A stretch of 64,000 nt of DNA from Rhodococcus yunnanensis NBRC 103083 (GCF_001895005.1 NZ_BCXH01000019.1:1-64000), one strand, 5' to 3'; numbered from the stretch's first letter, positions 27,641-35,928 are shown. Made by a program: numbers and translations. The notes: generated from the letters alone by a model not told the origin.

Positions 27641-28713
27641 GGGTGGTGTCCTTCTTTCGTGGCGGTGAGGGTGTTCGACGTCAGAGAGCGGATCGAACGG
27701 TGTTGCCGGAGAGCGGCTTCTATCTCGTCGATAACTTGCCATATGTTCGCCAACACGCGATCGTTCGGAATGCGGAGAACGTAGAACCCAAGATCCCGAA
27801 GGAACTCGTCGCGCCTCTGGTCGCGCGCGCGACGCCACGCCGAGAAGTGCTCGTGACCGTCGAGCTCGACGATGAACATGTCGTCCAGCCATGCGATGTC
27901 GAGGAAGTACTTCTGTGCGATCGGGCTGTACTGAAACGGGTGATTCAGGCGGCGGCCAGCTGCCCATCCACGCTTCGACAGTTCGTTCTCGACGAATCTC
28001 TCGACGGCGCTGCCCGGATGGGGCCTCCCCGCGACTGCCTGGTATTCGAGGGTCGTTTCGCGCCGTGGGTGTGGTGCGGTGTCCTCGACCTCCTGGAGGT
28101 AATCGGGCAGCGTGACGCGCACGACCGCCACTCGCTCCACGACTCGAACTGGGTTGTCGACAAGCCAGACGGCGAACCCGCGGGCCGCAAGCCAATCCGA
28201 AGCCGAAGCGAGTGCGTACTGCTGAGCAGCGGTCAGCTCGTGCGTGTCGACCAGCAGGGCAACTTTGTCTTTCTGCCAGCTGGCGCCGAGTACACGTGCA
28301 AGGCCCTCGGCCACCTCGGCATCGGAGAAACGTCGGCGGCGTTCAGTCGGATCGCCGGAGAGTGAACGCTCCGCGAGATCGGATAGGAATGGACCGTAGT
28401 GCGTGCTTCGTGCGGCAAGCTTCCGGGCGTGTATTCGAATCGCTGCGTAATCGAGTGAGCTATGGCCGCTCACCGTCGCGGCTTCCGGAAGCCAGGCCGG
28501 AAACAGTTCAATCGCAGCCTGGGTAAGCGCGCCGAGAACCTGGTCGATCACCTGCGACTGCAGGGTCGAAGGTTGGACTTGGACGCGGATTACCGCCGGT
28601 CCATTGGCAGCCAGATCATCGAGTGCCACAGCGATCGCGTCGCCAGGTGCTCCGACGAGACACACCGCGCGGTCGAGTGGAAGCGGCCAATCGTCGACGT
28701 GGGCTACCTTCAT
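27637..28713 (-). CDS. DUF559/Vsr-like nuclease with an N-terminal degenerate NTPase-like domain
   Basis: A 358-residue protein, first gene of the accessory operon. Residues ~235-335 fit the PD-(D/E)XK fold of Vsr/DUF559 endonucleases: a helix with E238, then D272 (FLDIAW), E283-L-D285-G (IVELDGHEHF), the basic helix RRARDQRRDEFLRDLG and the strand FYVLRIPNDRV. Residues 1-215 look like a worn P-loop domain: VCLVGAPGD (18-25) sits where Walker A would be but lacks GK(S/T), and VALLVDTHEL (151-160) resembles Walker B. Cutting DNA under control of the HerA-type partner is a reasonable model but is inferred. The gene is divergent from rplN, with about 240 bases between. Confidence 0.78.
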   Translation of the reverse strand: MKVAHVDDWPLPLDRAVCLVGAPGDAIAVALDDLAANGPAVIRVQVQPSTLQSQVIDQVLGALTQAAIELFPAWLPEAATVSGHSSLDYAAIRIHARKLAARSTHYGPFLSDLAERSLSGDPTERRRRFSDAEVAEGLARVLGASWQKDKVALLVDTHELTAAQQYALASASDWLAARGFAVWLVDNPVRVVERVAVVRVTLPDYLQEVEDTAPHPRRETTLEYQAVAGRPHPGSAVERFVENELSKRGWAAGRRLNHPFQYSPIAQKYFLDIAWLDDMFIVELDGHEHFSAWRRARDQRRDEFLRDLGFYVLRIPNDRVLANIWQVIDEIEAALRQHRSIRSLTSNTLTATKEGHHP

Positions 28714-28813
28714 GCCACCGTCATGATGGTCGAGTGAGGTTTCACGCGCAAAACCTTACCGGTGGTTCGTTTCTTCGCGCGCGCCAAGCGTGTACACAAC
28801 TACCAGGGGCGAT

Positions 28814-28843
28814 TTGGATTCCACCTGTCCCGTCCCCTACACT
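28814..28843 (+). promoter_or_regulatory. Predicted rplN (spc operon) promoter
   Basis: TTGGAT (28814-28819) and TACACT (28838-28843) are 18 bases apart, about 115 bases before rplN. The -35 and -10 elements are nearly the same as those found before rpsH. A promoter is needed here because a 6.6 kb minus-strand block separates rplN from the S10 operon. Confidence 0.55.
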
Positions 28844-28957
28844 TGACCGGTTGCCTGTGGCAGCGGTGTGCCTCTGTGCGCCCGCGCTGTGGCAGCCGAC
28901 CGCGCGCGTCGGGACGGAAATCCGCCGCGTATGCACATCCAGGTCTAGGAGAAGTTA

Positions 28958-29326
28958 GTGATTCAGCAGGAGTCGCGAGTACGCGTTGCTGATAACACGG
29001 GCGCGAAGGAAATCCTTTGCATCCGCGTTCTCGGTGGCTCGTCACGTCGCTACGCCGGAATCGGCGACATCATCGTAGCTACGGTGAAAGATGCCATTCC
29101 CGGTGGAAACATCAAGAAGGGTGAGGTCGTCAAGGCCGTCATCGTCCGCACAGTCAAGGAGCGTCGCCGTCCGGATGGCTCGTACATCCGCTTCGACGAG
29201 AACGCAGCCGTGCTGATCAAGCCGGACAACGATCCCCGTGGAACTCGCATCTTCGGCCCGGTCGGCCGTGAGCTCCGCGAGAAGAAGTTCATGAAGATCG
29301 TCTCGCTCGCCCCGGAGGTGCTGTAA
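28958..29326 (+). CDS. rplN: 50S ribosomal protein L14
   Basis: L14 (122 residues; MIQQESRVRVADNTGAKE), a subunit-interface protein that also binds the silencing factor RsfS. GTG 28958 follows TAGGAGAAG. It is the first gene of the rplN-rplX-rplE-rpsN transcript. Confidence 0.98.
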   Translation: MIQQESRVRVADNTGAKEILCIRVLGGSSRRYAGIGDIIVATVKDAIPGGNIKKGEVVKAVIVRTVKERRRPDGSYIRFDENAAVLIKPDNDPRGTRIFGPVGRELREKKFMKIVSLAPEVL

Positions 29327-29644
29327 ATGAAGGTGCACAAGGGCGACACCGTTCTCGTGATCGCGGGCAAGGACAAGGGCGCCAAGGGCAAGGTCATTCA
29401 GGCCTACCCCGCTGACTCCAAGGTCCTCGTCGAGGGCGTGAACCGCATCAAGAAGCACACCGCGGTCTCCGCGAACCAGCGTGGCGCCTCCTCCGGCGGC
29501 ATCGTGACGCAGGAAGCCCCGATCCACGTATCGAACGTCGCAGTCGTCGACTCGGACGGAAACCCCACTCGCGTGGGCTACCGGACCGACGAGGAGACCG
29601 GCAAGCGCGTTCGTGTTTCCCGGAAGAACGGGAAGGACATCTGA
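29327..29644 (+). CDS. rplX: 50S ribosomal protein L24
   Basis: L24 (105 residues), an assembly initiator with a KOW motif (HKGDTVLVIAGKDKGAKGKV). It begins directly after the rplN stop codon. The Ser/Gly-rich loop (QRGASSGGIVTQEAPIHVSN) is typical. Confidence 0.98.
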   Translation: MKVHKGDTVLVIAGKDKGAKGKVIQAYPADSKVLVEGVNRIKKHTAVSANQRGASSGGIVTQEAPIHVSNVAVVDSDGNPTRVGYRTDEETGKRVRVSRKNGKDI

Positions 29645-29645
29645 G

Positions 29646-30218
29646 ATGACTACCACTGAGAACACGGCAGGCGTACAGCCTCGCCTCAAGGCGCGCTACC
29701 GCGCCGAGATCAAAGACGCCCTGAACACCGAGTTTGCATACGAGAACGTCATGCAGATCCCCGGCGTCGTCAAGGTCGTCGTCAACATGGGCGTCGGCGA
29801 CGCCGCCCGTGACGCGAAGCTGATCAACGGCGCAGTTGCGGACCTCGCAGCGATCACCGGCCAGAAGCCGGAGATCCGCAAGGCTCGCAAGTCCATCGCG
29901 CAGTTCAAGCTTCGTGAAGGAATGCCCATCGGCGCACGCGTCACGCTTCGCGGCGACCGTATGTGGGAGTTCCTGGACCGCCTGACCTCCATTGCCCTTC
30001 CCCGAATCAGGGACTTCCGTGGCCTCTCCGGCACGCAGTTCGACGGTAACGGCAACTACACGTTCGGCCTCAACGAGCAGTCGATGTTCCACGAGATCGA
30101 CGTGGACAAGATCGATCGTCCGCGCGGCATGGACATCACTGTGGTGACCACCGCTACCAACAACGAAGAAGGCCGCGCGCTGCTCAAGCACCTCGGCTTC
30201 CCGTTCAAGGAGAACTGA
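29646..30218 (+). CDS. rplE: 50S ribosomal protein L5
   Basis: L5 (190 residues), a 5S rRNA binder in the central protuberance. NVMQIPGVVKVVVNMGVGDA and FRGLSGTQFDGNGNYTFGL are diagnostic. I place the start at ATG 29646, one base after the rplX stop; an in-frame upstream start would lie inside rplX. Confidence 0.98.
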   Translation: MTTTENTAGVQPRLKARYRAEIKDALNTEFAYENVMQIPGVVKVVVNMGVGDAARDAKLINGAVADLAAITGQKPEIRKARKSIAQFKLREGMPIGARVTLRGDRMWEFLDRLTSIALPRIRDFRGLSGTQFDGNGNYTFGLNEQSMFHEIDVDKIDRPRGMDITVVTTATNNEEGRALLKHLGFPFKEN

Positions 30219-30222
30219 GTCC

Positions 30223-30408
30223 ATGGCGAAGAAGGCATTGGTCAACAAGGCCAACAAGAAGCCGAAGTTCGCAGTGCGTGGCTACACGCGTTGCAACCGC
30301 TGCGGCCGTCCCCACTCCGTGTTCCGCAAGTTCGGCCTGTGCCGTATCTGCGTTCGCGAAATGGCGCACCGCGGAGAACTCCCCGGCGTTCGCAAGAGCT
30401 CCTGGTGA
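30223..30408 (+). CDS. rpsN: 30S ribosomal protein S14 type Z
   Basis: The short, zinc-binding form of S14 (61 residues). Two CxxC pairs (TRCNRCGR and GLCRICVR) form the zinc site. It is the spc-operon copy; zinc-independent paralogues, where present, lie elsewhere. Confidence 0.98.
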   Translation: MAKKALVNKANKKPKFAVRGYTRCNRCGRPHSVFRKFGLCRICVREMAHRGELPGVRKSSW

Positions 30409-30441
30409 TTCGAGGCCTCCGGGCCTCGTAGAACCACACCG

Positions 30442-30481
30442 ACGGGTGTGGGTTCCGAAAGGAACCCACACCCGTTTTGTT
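30442..30481 (+). terminator. Terminator after rpsN
   Basis: A perfect 15-base stem (30442-30456 with 30461-30475) closes on a GAAA tetraloop and is followed by TTTGTTG. A weaker hairpin (CGAGGCC/GGCCTCG) lies just upstream. It splits the spc operon before the inserted minus-strand pair. Confidence 0.92.
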
Positions 30482-30570
30482 GTATCCGGGCAACGCCTAC
30501 CGAAGATGCGGGTCCGCGCGTACTTTCACATCGCGGCGCGAGGCCGCAGATCGCCGCGGCAGGTTGAACC

Positions 30571-31281
30571 TCACGTCGACCACACTTCGGTGCGTAGTCC
30601 GAGATCGCCGGCCAGGTCGAGCGCAGCACCGTGTTCCAGCGTCGGCACCAGTAGCAGTAAGCCGCGTCCACCGTCGGCACTCATGGCCTCGGCGAGAGCA
30701 TTCGATCCCACCAGACGGCAGCCCGCAGGCAAGCCCGCGACGCCGAGTTCGGCGTAGGTGTCCGCCACGGCGACGTCTCCGGTCGTCTGGTCGAATGCCC
30801 ACAGCACGACGAAATGCCCGACGTCCCAGTCGGACTCGACGATCGGGCCGGTCCGCACGTTGGCCAGCAACGCGAATTCGATCGTCCGATCGAGAAGCTC
30901 ACCGAGCAGCCGTCGTAGATCGATCACACCCGGCCGGGCAACCGGAATCACCGATACGCGGTGCTCGGTGAGGGTCTCGATCCCGGCTGCGAGCCGTGCC
31001 GCATCGGTTCCGGCCTCCTCCGGTGTGCCTGCGATCGGCAGGACGTTCCAACCGTCACGAGTGACCGGAACGCGCGGCGGCCGTGCCCGTGGAATGTCGC
31101 CGGGCCACAGCGTCGACCCCGAAGCGAGCGCCAGCGCGGTGACCGTCGGAATGCCGTCGTCGAGAATTCCGGCCAACGCGACCGAAGCGGAGAACGGGCC
31201 GCACAACTGATCGGGTTGGGGGAGTGCTACTGCCTGCGCAGCCAAAACTCGTGCAGCCCCGGGGAATTCGGTCAGAGTCAC
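30571..31281 (-). CDS. Uncharacterised protein with a possible Cys-His-Asp peptidase-like core (DUF6885-like)
   Basis: A 236-residue protein I can match only loosely (possibly the DUF6885 family). Three short motifs fall in papain/C39-like order: Gln-Leu-Cys-Gly (PDQLCGPFSASV, Cys near residue 27), Gly-His-Phe (DVGHFVVLWAF) and Asp in VADTYAEL. This suggests a cysteine-peptidase fold, though activity is unproven. It starts at GTG 31281, three bases after the glutamine-synthetase-like gene, so the two are co-transcribed. It might act on the ligase product, but this is a guess. No signal peptide or membrane segment is seen. Confidence 0.6.
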   Translation of the reverse strand: MTLTEFPGAARVLAAQAVALPQPDQLCGPFSASVALAGILDDGIPTVTALALASGSTLWPGDIPRARPPRVPVTRDGWNVLPIAGTPEEAGTDAARLAAGIETLTEHRVSVIPVARPGVIDLRRLLGELLDRTIEFALLANVRTGPIVESDWDVGHFVVLWAFDQTTGDVAVADTYAELGVAGLPAGCRLVGSNALAEAMSADGGRGLLLLVPTLEHGAALDLAGDLGLRTEVWST

Positions 31282-31284
31282 GCG

Positions 31285-32634
31285 TCAGTAGATCCAGCGC
31301 AAGGACTCGAGTACTTCGTGGGCCGTGTGTTCGGACGCCCACGCGGCGTCTGCGTCGCGGACGGCGACGAAAGCACCGAGCAACTCGTCACCGAGCACGG
31401 TACGCACCAGGGCACTGGCGAGAAGGTGAGCGCGCTGCTCCTGGTGTGTCGTGGCCAGCGCGGTGACACCTGCAGATTCCCGTCGAGCATCGTCCCAGGA
31501 GCCCACGTCCTCCTGAATGGGCTCGGGCAACGCCGCCTTGTCGGCGATGCCTTTCAGGCCCGCGGCGATCGTGACCGCCAACGCGAGGTACGGATTGGCC
31601 GACGCGTCGGACGCCTTCAATTCCACGTTCGTGTGTTCGGTTCCGAGCAGGGGGGAGGAAGGCACGAGCCGGACCGCTGCTTCCCGGTTCTCGACGCCCC
31701 AGAACGCGTACGCCCCGGCCCAGAATCCTGGCCGGCGGCGAAGCAGCGAACCGGTGCTCGGCGCTGTGACTGCGACGATCCCGGGCAGCTCGCGTACGAG
31801 GCCTGCGATGTAGCTGCGTCCCACGTCGGACAAGCCATGCTCGTCGTCACCGGTGAGGGCATTGCGGCCGTCGCGACTCAACGACGTATGCAGGTGCCAA
31901 CCGTTGCCGGCGTTCGCCAGGCTCGGCACGGGAGCGAAACTGGCCCGCAATCCGTGCGCTCGCGCGGCGGCATGAATGGTCTGTCGAGCAAGGACCTGAG
32001 CGTCGGCCGCCGCGAGGGGATCGAGGGGGCTCAATGCGATCTCGAGCTGAGAGCCTCCGTACTCGGCGTGCAGCTGGCCGATGGGAATGCCGTTGGCGGC
32101 CAGATCGCGCAGCAACTGCACAGTGAACTCGTCGATGTCGCGGAGAGCGTTCGCGGAATACGCGGGTCCGCGGTGCGCAGGGGAGCCGTCGGATTCACGG
32201 CTGAGGACCACCTCGATCTCGAAACCGGCCCTCACGTCGAACCCGGCATCTGCGGCCGCCGCGATCTGTCGCTCGAGAACGCTTCGCGTGTCGTACGGCC
32301 AGGGCGTGCCGTCGGCCGAGATCTGGCGGCCGTGCGCCCAGGCGATTCCCGGTTGGCCTGCCAGCGGTGTCACTCCGCGCACAGCGTCGACGACGGGAAC
32401 GAGTCGCACATCACCTGACGGCGTCGACAGGCCGTCGTGCGCGAAGGTGATGCCATCGTGTGAGTCGAAGACCGCGAACACCGCGGTGATCCCGACGCCC
32501 CTCCGAGCGGCCGCCTCCAGCTCGGCGACGGGGACGGTGCGTGAGCGGACGATGCCGTTGTTGTCCACCCATCCGATGGTCACCCCGACAATGCCACCTT
32601 CGGACAGAACGGTCACGAGTGCGGGATCGATCAT
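31285..32634 (-). CDS. Glutamine synthetase family protein (glutamate-amine ligase-like)
   Basis: A 449-residue member of the glutamine synthetase superfamily, closer to PuuA/FluG-like ligases than to nitrogen-assimilating GlnA. The N-terminal beta-grasp domain precedes the catalytic domain with FEIEVVLS, QLHAEYGGSQLEIAL, NGWHLHTSLS, RRRPGFWAGAYAFWGVENREAAVRL-type ATP/ammonia-site motifs and a final VELKASDASANPYLA segment. It would use ATP to form a gamma-glutamyl amide with ammonia or an amine; the substrate is unknown. I chose ATG 32634; a GATACT box about ten bases upstream and no Shine-Dalgarno sequence suggest a leaderless or near-leaderless message. It is divergent from rpsH. Confidence 0.85.
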   Translation of the reverse strand: MIDPALVTVLSEGGIVGVTIGWVDNNGIVRSRTVPVAELEAAARRGVGITAVFAVFDSHDGITFAHDGLSTPSGDVRLVPVVDAVRGVTPLAGQPGIAWAHGRQISADGTPWPYDTRSVLERQIAAAADAGFDVRAGFEIEVVLSRESDGSPAHRGPAYSANALRDIDEFTVQLLRDLAANGIPIGQLHAEYGGSQLEIALSPLDPLAAADAQVLARQTIHAAARAHGLRASFAPVPSLANAGNGWHLHTSLSRDGRNALTGDDEHGLSDVGRSYIAGLVRELPGIVAVTAPSTGSLLRRRPGFWAGAYAFWGVENREAAVRLVPSSPLLGTEHTNVELKASDASANPYLALAVTIAAGLKGIADKAALPEPIQEDVGSWDDARRESAGVTALATTHQEQRAHLLASALVRTVLGDELLGAFVAVRDADAAWASEHTAHEVLESLRWIY

Positions 32635-32697
32635 GCCGAGAAAGTATCGGAGAACGCGATCACGTGGGGATCGAACGGTTCCCGTAGCAGGTGCAAT

Positions 32698-32726
32698 TTG
32701 GAGATTGCACACCGGTTGCCTACACT
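32698..32726 (+). promoter_or_regulatory. Predicted rpsH operon promoter
   Basis: TTGGAG (32698-32703) and TACACT (32721-32726) are 17 bases apart. The downstream leader is about 285 bases. The 32635-33017 gap holds only this promoter and leader as far as I can see. Confidence 0.55.
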
Positions 32727-33017
32727 TATGCGGTTGCCCGGGCTTCGTCGTGCCTGCACACGAGTCCTTGCACCATATACGCAACCTCGGGTTCTCCGTA
32801 CGCGGAAAAGAACACGCGGAAGCTCGTAACACCTGGCAGTGCAGCGATGCATTGCTTGGAGCGCAACCCCTGACCGGCAACAGTCGGTCAGGACATGTTC
32901 ACTTCGTTGTAGGCCCACGATGTGACGAACCAGGCCCATGGGTGTTCCAACAACCCAGGGCACCAGTTCGCACGTGCTGCATGGGAACCGCTGCGAGAAA
33001 GGTGCACAGGTCACACC

Positions 33018-33416
33018 ATGACGATGACCGATCCAATTGCAGACTTCTTGACACGTCTGCGCAACGCCAACTCGGCGTACCACGACGAGGTGAAGCTTCC
33101 GCACTCGAAGCTGAAGGCGAACATCGCCGAGATCCTCAAGCGTGAGGGCTACATCGCTGATTTCCGTACCGAAGACGCCGAGGTGGGCAAGACCCTCATC
33201 GTCGATCTCAAATACGGACCCAGCCGCGAGCGCAGCCTCGCAGGCGTGCGTCGTATCTCGAAGCCCGGCCTTCGTGTATACGCAAAATCCACCAATCTGC
33301 CCAAGGTTCTCGGCGGCCTGGGCGTGGCGATCATTTCCACGTCCACCGGTTTGCTCACGGAGCGTCAGGCGGCCAAGCAGGGTGTGGGCGGAGAAGTCCT
33401 CGCCTACGTCTGGTAG
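33018..33416 (+). CDS. rpsH: 30S ribosomal protein S8
   Basis: S8 (132 residues; MTMTDPIADFLTRLRNA), a 16S rRNA binder and, in E. coli, the repressor of the spc operon. I chose ATG 33018, which gives the 132-residue family length. A start at 32922 would add 32 unrelated residues. It opens the second part of the spc operon. Confidence 0.98.
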   Translation: MTMTDPIADFLTRLRNANSAYHDEVKLPHSKLKANIAEILKREGYIADFRTEDAEVGKTLIVDLKYGPSRERSLAGVRRISKPGLRVYAKSTNLPKVLGGLGVAIISTSTGLLTERQAAKQGVGGEVLAYVW

Positions 33417-33430
33417 GGGAGGCCACCACC

Positions 33431-33970
33431 ATGTCACGTATTGGAAAATTGCCGGTCGCGGTCCCCGCGGGCGTCGACATCACGATCGACGGCCAGAATG
33501 TCGCGGTCAAGGGCCCCAAGGGTGCTCTCAGCCTGACGATTGCCGAACCCATCCAGATCGCACGCTCGGAGGACGGCACGCTCGCCGTCACCCGTCCGGA
33601 CGACGAGCGCCGTAGTCGCTCGCTGCATGGTCTCTCGCGCACTCTCGTCGCCAACCTCATCACCGGTGTCACCAACGGTTACACCACCAAGATGGAGATC
33701 CACGGCGTCGGTTACCGCGTTGTCCTCAAGGGCCGCGACCTCGAGTTCGCTCTCGGGTACAGCCACCCCGTGCTGATCGAGGCACCGGAGGGCATCACGT
33801 TCACGGTCGAGTCGCCGACGCGATTCACCATCACCGGTATCGACAAGCAGGCGGTCGGTCAGATCGCTGCCAACATCCGTCGTCTGCGACGCCCCGACCC
33901 GTACAAGGGCAAGGGCATCCGCTACGAGGGTGAAGTTATCCGCCGCAAGGTCGGAAAGACGGGTAAGTGA
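33431..33970 (+). CDS. rplF: 50S ribosomal protein L6
   Basis: L6 (179 residues; MSRIGKLPVAVPAGVDITI), near the factor-binding site. LRRPDPYKGKGIRYEGE near the C-terminus is the signature. A GGGGAGG site precedes the start. Confidence 0.98.
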   Translation: MSRIGKLPVAVPAGVDITIDGQNVAVKGPKGALSLTIAEPIQIARSEDGTLAVTRPDDERRSRSLHGLSRTLVANLITGVTNGYTTKMEIHGVGYRVVLKGRDLEFALGYSHPVLIEAPEGITFTVESPTRFTITGIDKQAVGQIAANIRRLRRPDPYKGKGIRYEGEVIRRKVGKTGK

Positions 33971-33971
33971 T

Positions 33972-34385
33972 ATGAGCCAGCAAACAGCAGACAAGTCGAA
34001 GGTAGACCGCAGGCCACGCGGCACCGATGTCTCGACGAAGCGTCGCCTGTCGAAGGCACGCCGCCATTTCCGCCTTCGCAAGAAGATCTCCGGAACGCCC
34101 GAGCGTCCTCGCTTGGTCGTCAATCGTTCCGCGCGACACATCCACGTTCAGCTCGTCGACGACCTTGCAGGCCACACGCTTGCCAGTGCATCGACGATCG
34201 AAGCCGACGTGCGCGCACTCGACGGAGACAAGAAGGCTCAGAGCGCAAAGGTCGGCGAGCTCATCGCCAGCCGCGCGAAGGCCGCTGGAATCGACGCGGT
34301 CGTCTTCGACCGTGGCGGCAACAGCTACAGCGGCCGCATCGCGGCTCTGGCAGAAGCAGCTCGCGAAGGCGGGTTGACATTCTGA
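33972..34385 (+). CDS. rplR: 50S ribosomal protein L18
   Basis: L18 (137 residues), a 5S rRNA binder. RRHFRLRKKISGTPERPRL and FDRGGNSYSGRIAALAEAAREGGL are diagnostic. ATG 33972 sits just after the rplF stop; an upstream in-frame start would lie in rplF. Confidence 0.97.
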   Translation: MSQQTADKSKVDRRPRGTDVSTKRRLSKARRHFRLRKKISGTPERPRLVVNRSARHIHVQLVDDLAGHTLASASTIEADVRALDGDKKAQSAKVGELIASRAKAAGIDAVVFDRGGNSYSGRIAALAEAAREGGLTF

Positions 34386-34419
34386 TGATGACTTTTACTG
34401 ACAACGGAAGGACAGCCTG

Positions 34420-35088
34420 ATGCCGGGACGTCAACGGCGTGACGGCGGAAGCGGCCCCGCCGGACAGAACAGTGGACCGAATGCAGGCGGTGACAACAAC
34501 CAGCGCGGAGACAACCGCGGTGGTCGTGACCGTCGTGACAACTCGCGCGGCGGAAACGCAGCCGAGAAGTCGAACTTCATCGAGCGCGTCGTCGCCATCA
34601 ACCGCGTCTCCAAGGTCGTCAAGGGTGGTCGTCGCTTCAGCTTCACCGCCCTCGTGATCGTCGGAGACGGCAACGGCTTGGTCGGCGTCGGCTACGGCAA
34701 GGCCAAAGAGGTTCCCGCGGCCATCCAGAAGGGTGTCGAGGAGGCTCGCAAGAGCTTCTTCCGCGTCCCGATGATCGGCGGCACCATCACGCACCCCATC
34801 CAGGGTGAAGCAGCAGCAGGCATCGTCATGCTCCGTCCGGCCAGCGCCGGTACCGGTGTCATCGCCGGTGGTGCTGTTCGCGCCGTGCTGGAGTGCGCTG
34901 GAATCCACGACGTGCTGTCGAAGTCGCTCGGTAGCGACAACGCCATCAACGTCGTCCACGCAACGGTCGCCGCCCTCAAGGGTCTGCAGCGTCCCGAGGA
35001 AGTTGCGGCTCGCCGCGGCCTCACCCTCGAAGAGGTTGCTCCCGCAGGAATGCTCCGTGCGCGTGCACAGGCAGGAGCGGTGAAGTAA
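34420..35088 (+). CDS. rpsE: 30S ribosomal protein S5
   Basis: S5 (222 residues), involved in decoding fidelity and mRNA helicase activity at the entry channel. A roughly 50-residue N-terminal extension rich in Gly, Asn and Arg precedes the core (FIERVVAINRVSKVVKGGRRF), as in other actinobacteria. GGAAGGA precedes the start and the stop overlaps rpmD. Confidence 0.98.
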   Translation: MPGRQRRDGGSGPAGQNSGPNAGGDNNQRGDNRGGRDRRDNSRGGNAAEKSNFIERVVAINRVSKVVKGGRRFSFTALVIVGDGNGLVGVGYGKAKEVPAAIQKGVEEARKSFFRVPMIGGTITHPIQGEAAAGIVMLRPASAGTGVIAGGAVRAVLECAGIHDVLSKSLGSDNAINVVHATVAALKGLQRPEEVAARRGLTLEEVAPAGMLRARAQAGAVK

Positions 35089-35267
35089 TGGCACAGCTGA
35101 AGGTCACTCAGATCAAGAGCACCATCGGTCAGAAATCGAACCAGCGGGACAGCCTGCGGACTCTCGGGCTCAAGGGCATCCGTCAGTCCGTCGTCCGTGA
35201 GGACACCCCGCAGACCCGAGGTCTGGTCAACGTTGTGCGCCACCTCGTAACTGTTGAGGAGGTCTAA
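35088..35267 (+). CDS. rpmD: 50S ribosomal protein L30
   Basis: L30 (59 residues; MAQLKVTQIKSTIGQKSNQR start, GLVNVVRHLVTVEEV end). It starts at ATG 35088, overlapping the rpsE stop, and ends two bases before rplO. Size and position are as expected for this operon. Confidence 0.97.
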   Translation: MAQLKVTQIKSTIGQKSNQRDSLRTLGLKGIRQSVVREDTPQTRGLVNVVRHLVTVEEV

Positions 35268-35269
35268 CC

Positions 35270-35713
35270 ATGACCATCAAATTGCACCACCTGCGTCCCG
35301 CACCCGGATCCAAGTCGGCGAAGATTCGCGTCGGCCGCGGTGAAGGCGGCAAGCGCGGCAAGACCGCAGGTCGCGGTACCAAGGGAACCGGCGCGCGCAA
35401 GAACGTGCCGGCACGCTTCGAGGGTGGCCAGATGCCCCTTCACATGCGTCTCCCGAAGCTCAAGGGATTCACCAATCCCAACCGTGTCGTCTTCCAGGTC
35501 GTCAACCTGCGCGACATCGAGCGTCTGTTCCCCGAGGGTGGCCAGATCAGCATTGCTGACCTGATCGCCAAGGGCGCAGTGCGTAAGAACGAGCCTGTCA
35601 AGGTGCTCGGCGACGGCAAGATCTCGGTCAAGGTCGAGATCTCCGCCAACAAGTTCACCGGCTCCGCCAAGGAAAAGATCGCCGCTGCCGGCGGTTCTGC
35701 AACCGAGGTATAG
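35270..35713 (+). CDS. rplO: 50S ribosomal protein L15
   Basis: L15 (147 residues; MTIKLHHLRPAPGSK), a late-assembly protein of the large subunit. The glycine-rich N-terminal half (GRGEGGKRGKTAGRGTKGTG) and the FEGGQMPLHMRLPKLKGF core are diagnostic. A hairpin follows before secY. Confidence 0.98.
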   Translation: MTIKLHHLRPAPGSKSAKIRVGRGEGGKRGKTAGRGTKGTGARKNVPARFEGGQMPLHMRLPKLKGFTNPNRVVFQVVNLRDIERLFPEGGQISIADLIAKGAVRKNEPVKVLGDGKISVKVEISANKFTGSAKEKIAAAGGSATEV

Positions 35714-35768
35714 CCGTCTTCGGCACCGCGCCCGAGTGGCTCGGGGCCGAGCGAGCAGATCGTGTGTC

Positions 35769-35818
35769 GATGGCCGCAGCTTCAAGCCTTTTCAGGCTCA
35801 CGCTGCGGCCATCGTTGC
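35769..35818 (+). terminator. Hairpin between rplO and secY
   Basis: GATGGCCGCAGC (35769-35780) pairs with GCTGCGGCCATC (35802-35813) around a loop with a small internal stem. Only a broken T-stretch follows, so it may be a leaky terminator that dampens read-through into secY. Confidence 0.6.
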
Positions 35819-35900
35819 TTCACCGCCGTTGACGGTAGCCTTCGCTCGGGAGTAGCGATCACGACCAATCGGGCAGTCCGACGACTGACCGACAGCCGGT

Positions 35901-35928
35901 TTGTTACGCACTGTTAGAGTTCTAGAGT
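35901..35928 (+). promoter_or_regulatory. Possible secY promoter
   Basis: TTGTTA (35901-35906) and TAGAGT (35923-35928) are 16 bases apart, upstream of secY and after the rplO hairpin. The match is moderate. Confidence 0.35.

Noticed and set aside
26966..28195. A 409-codon version of the winged-helix protein
   Set aside because: The first 185 codons are a shadow of the nuclease gene. GTG 27640 has a good ribosome-binding site and a four-base overlap.
30961..32418. A 485-codon plus-strand frame antisense to the ligase pair
   Set aside because: The minus strand gives a clear glutamine-synthetase-like protein; the plus frame is a composition artefact.
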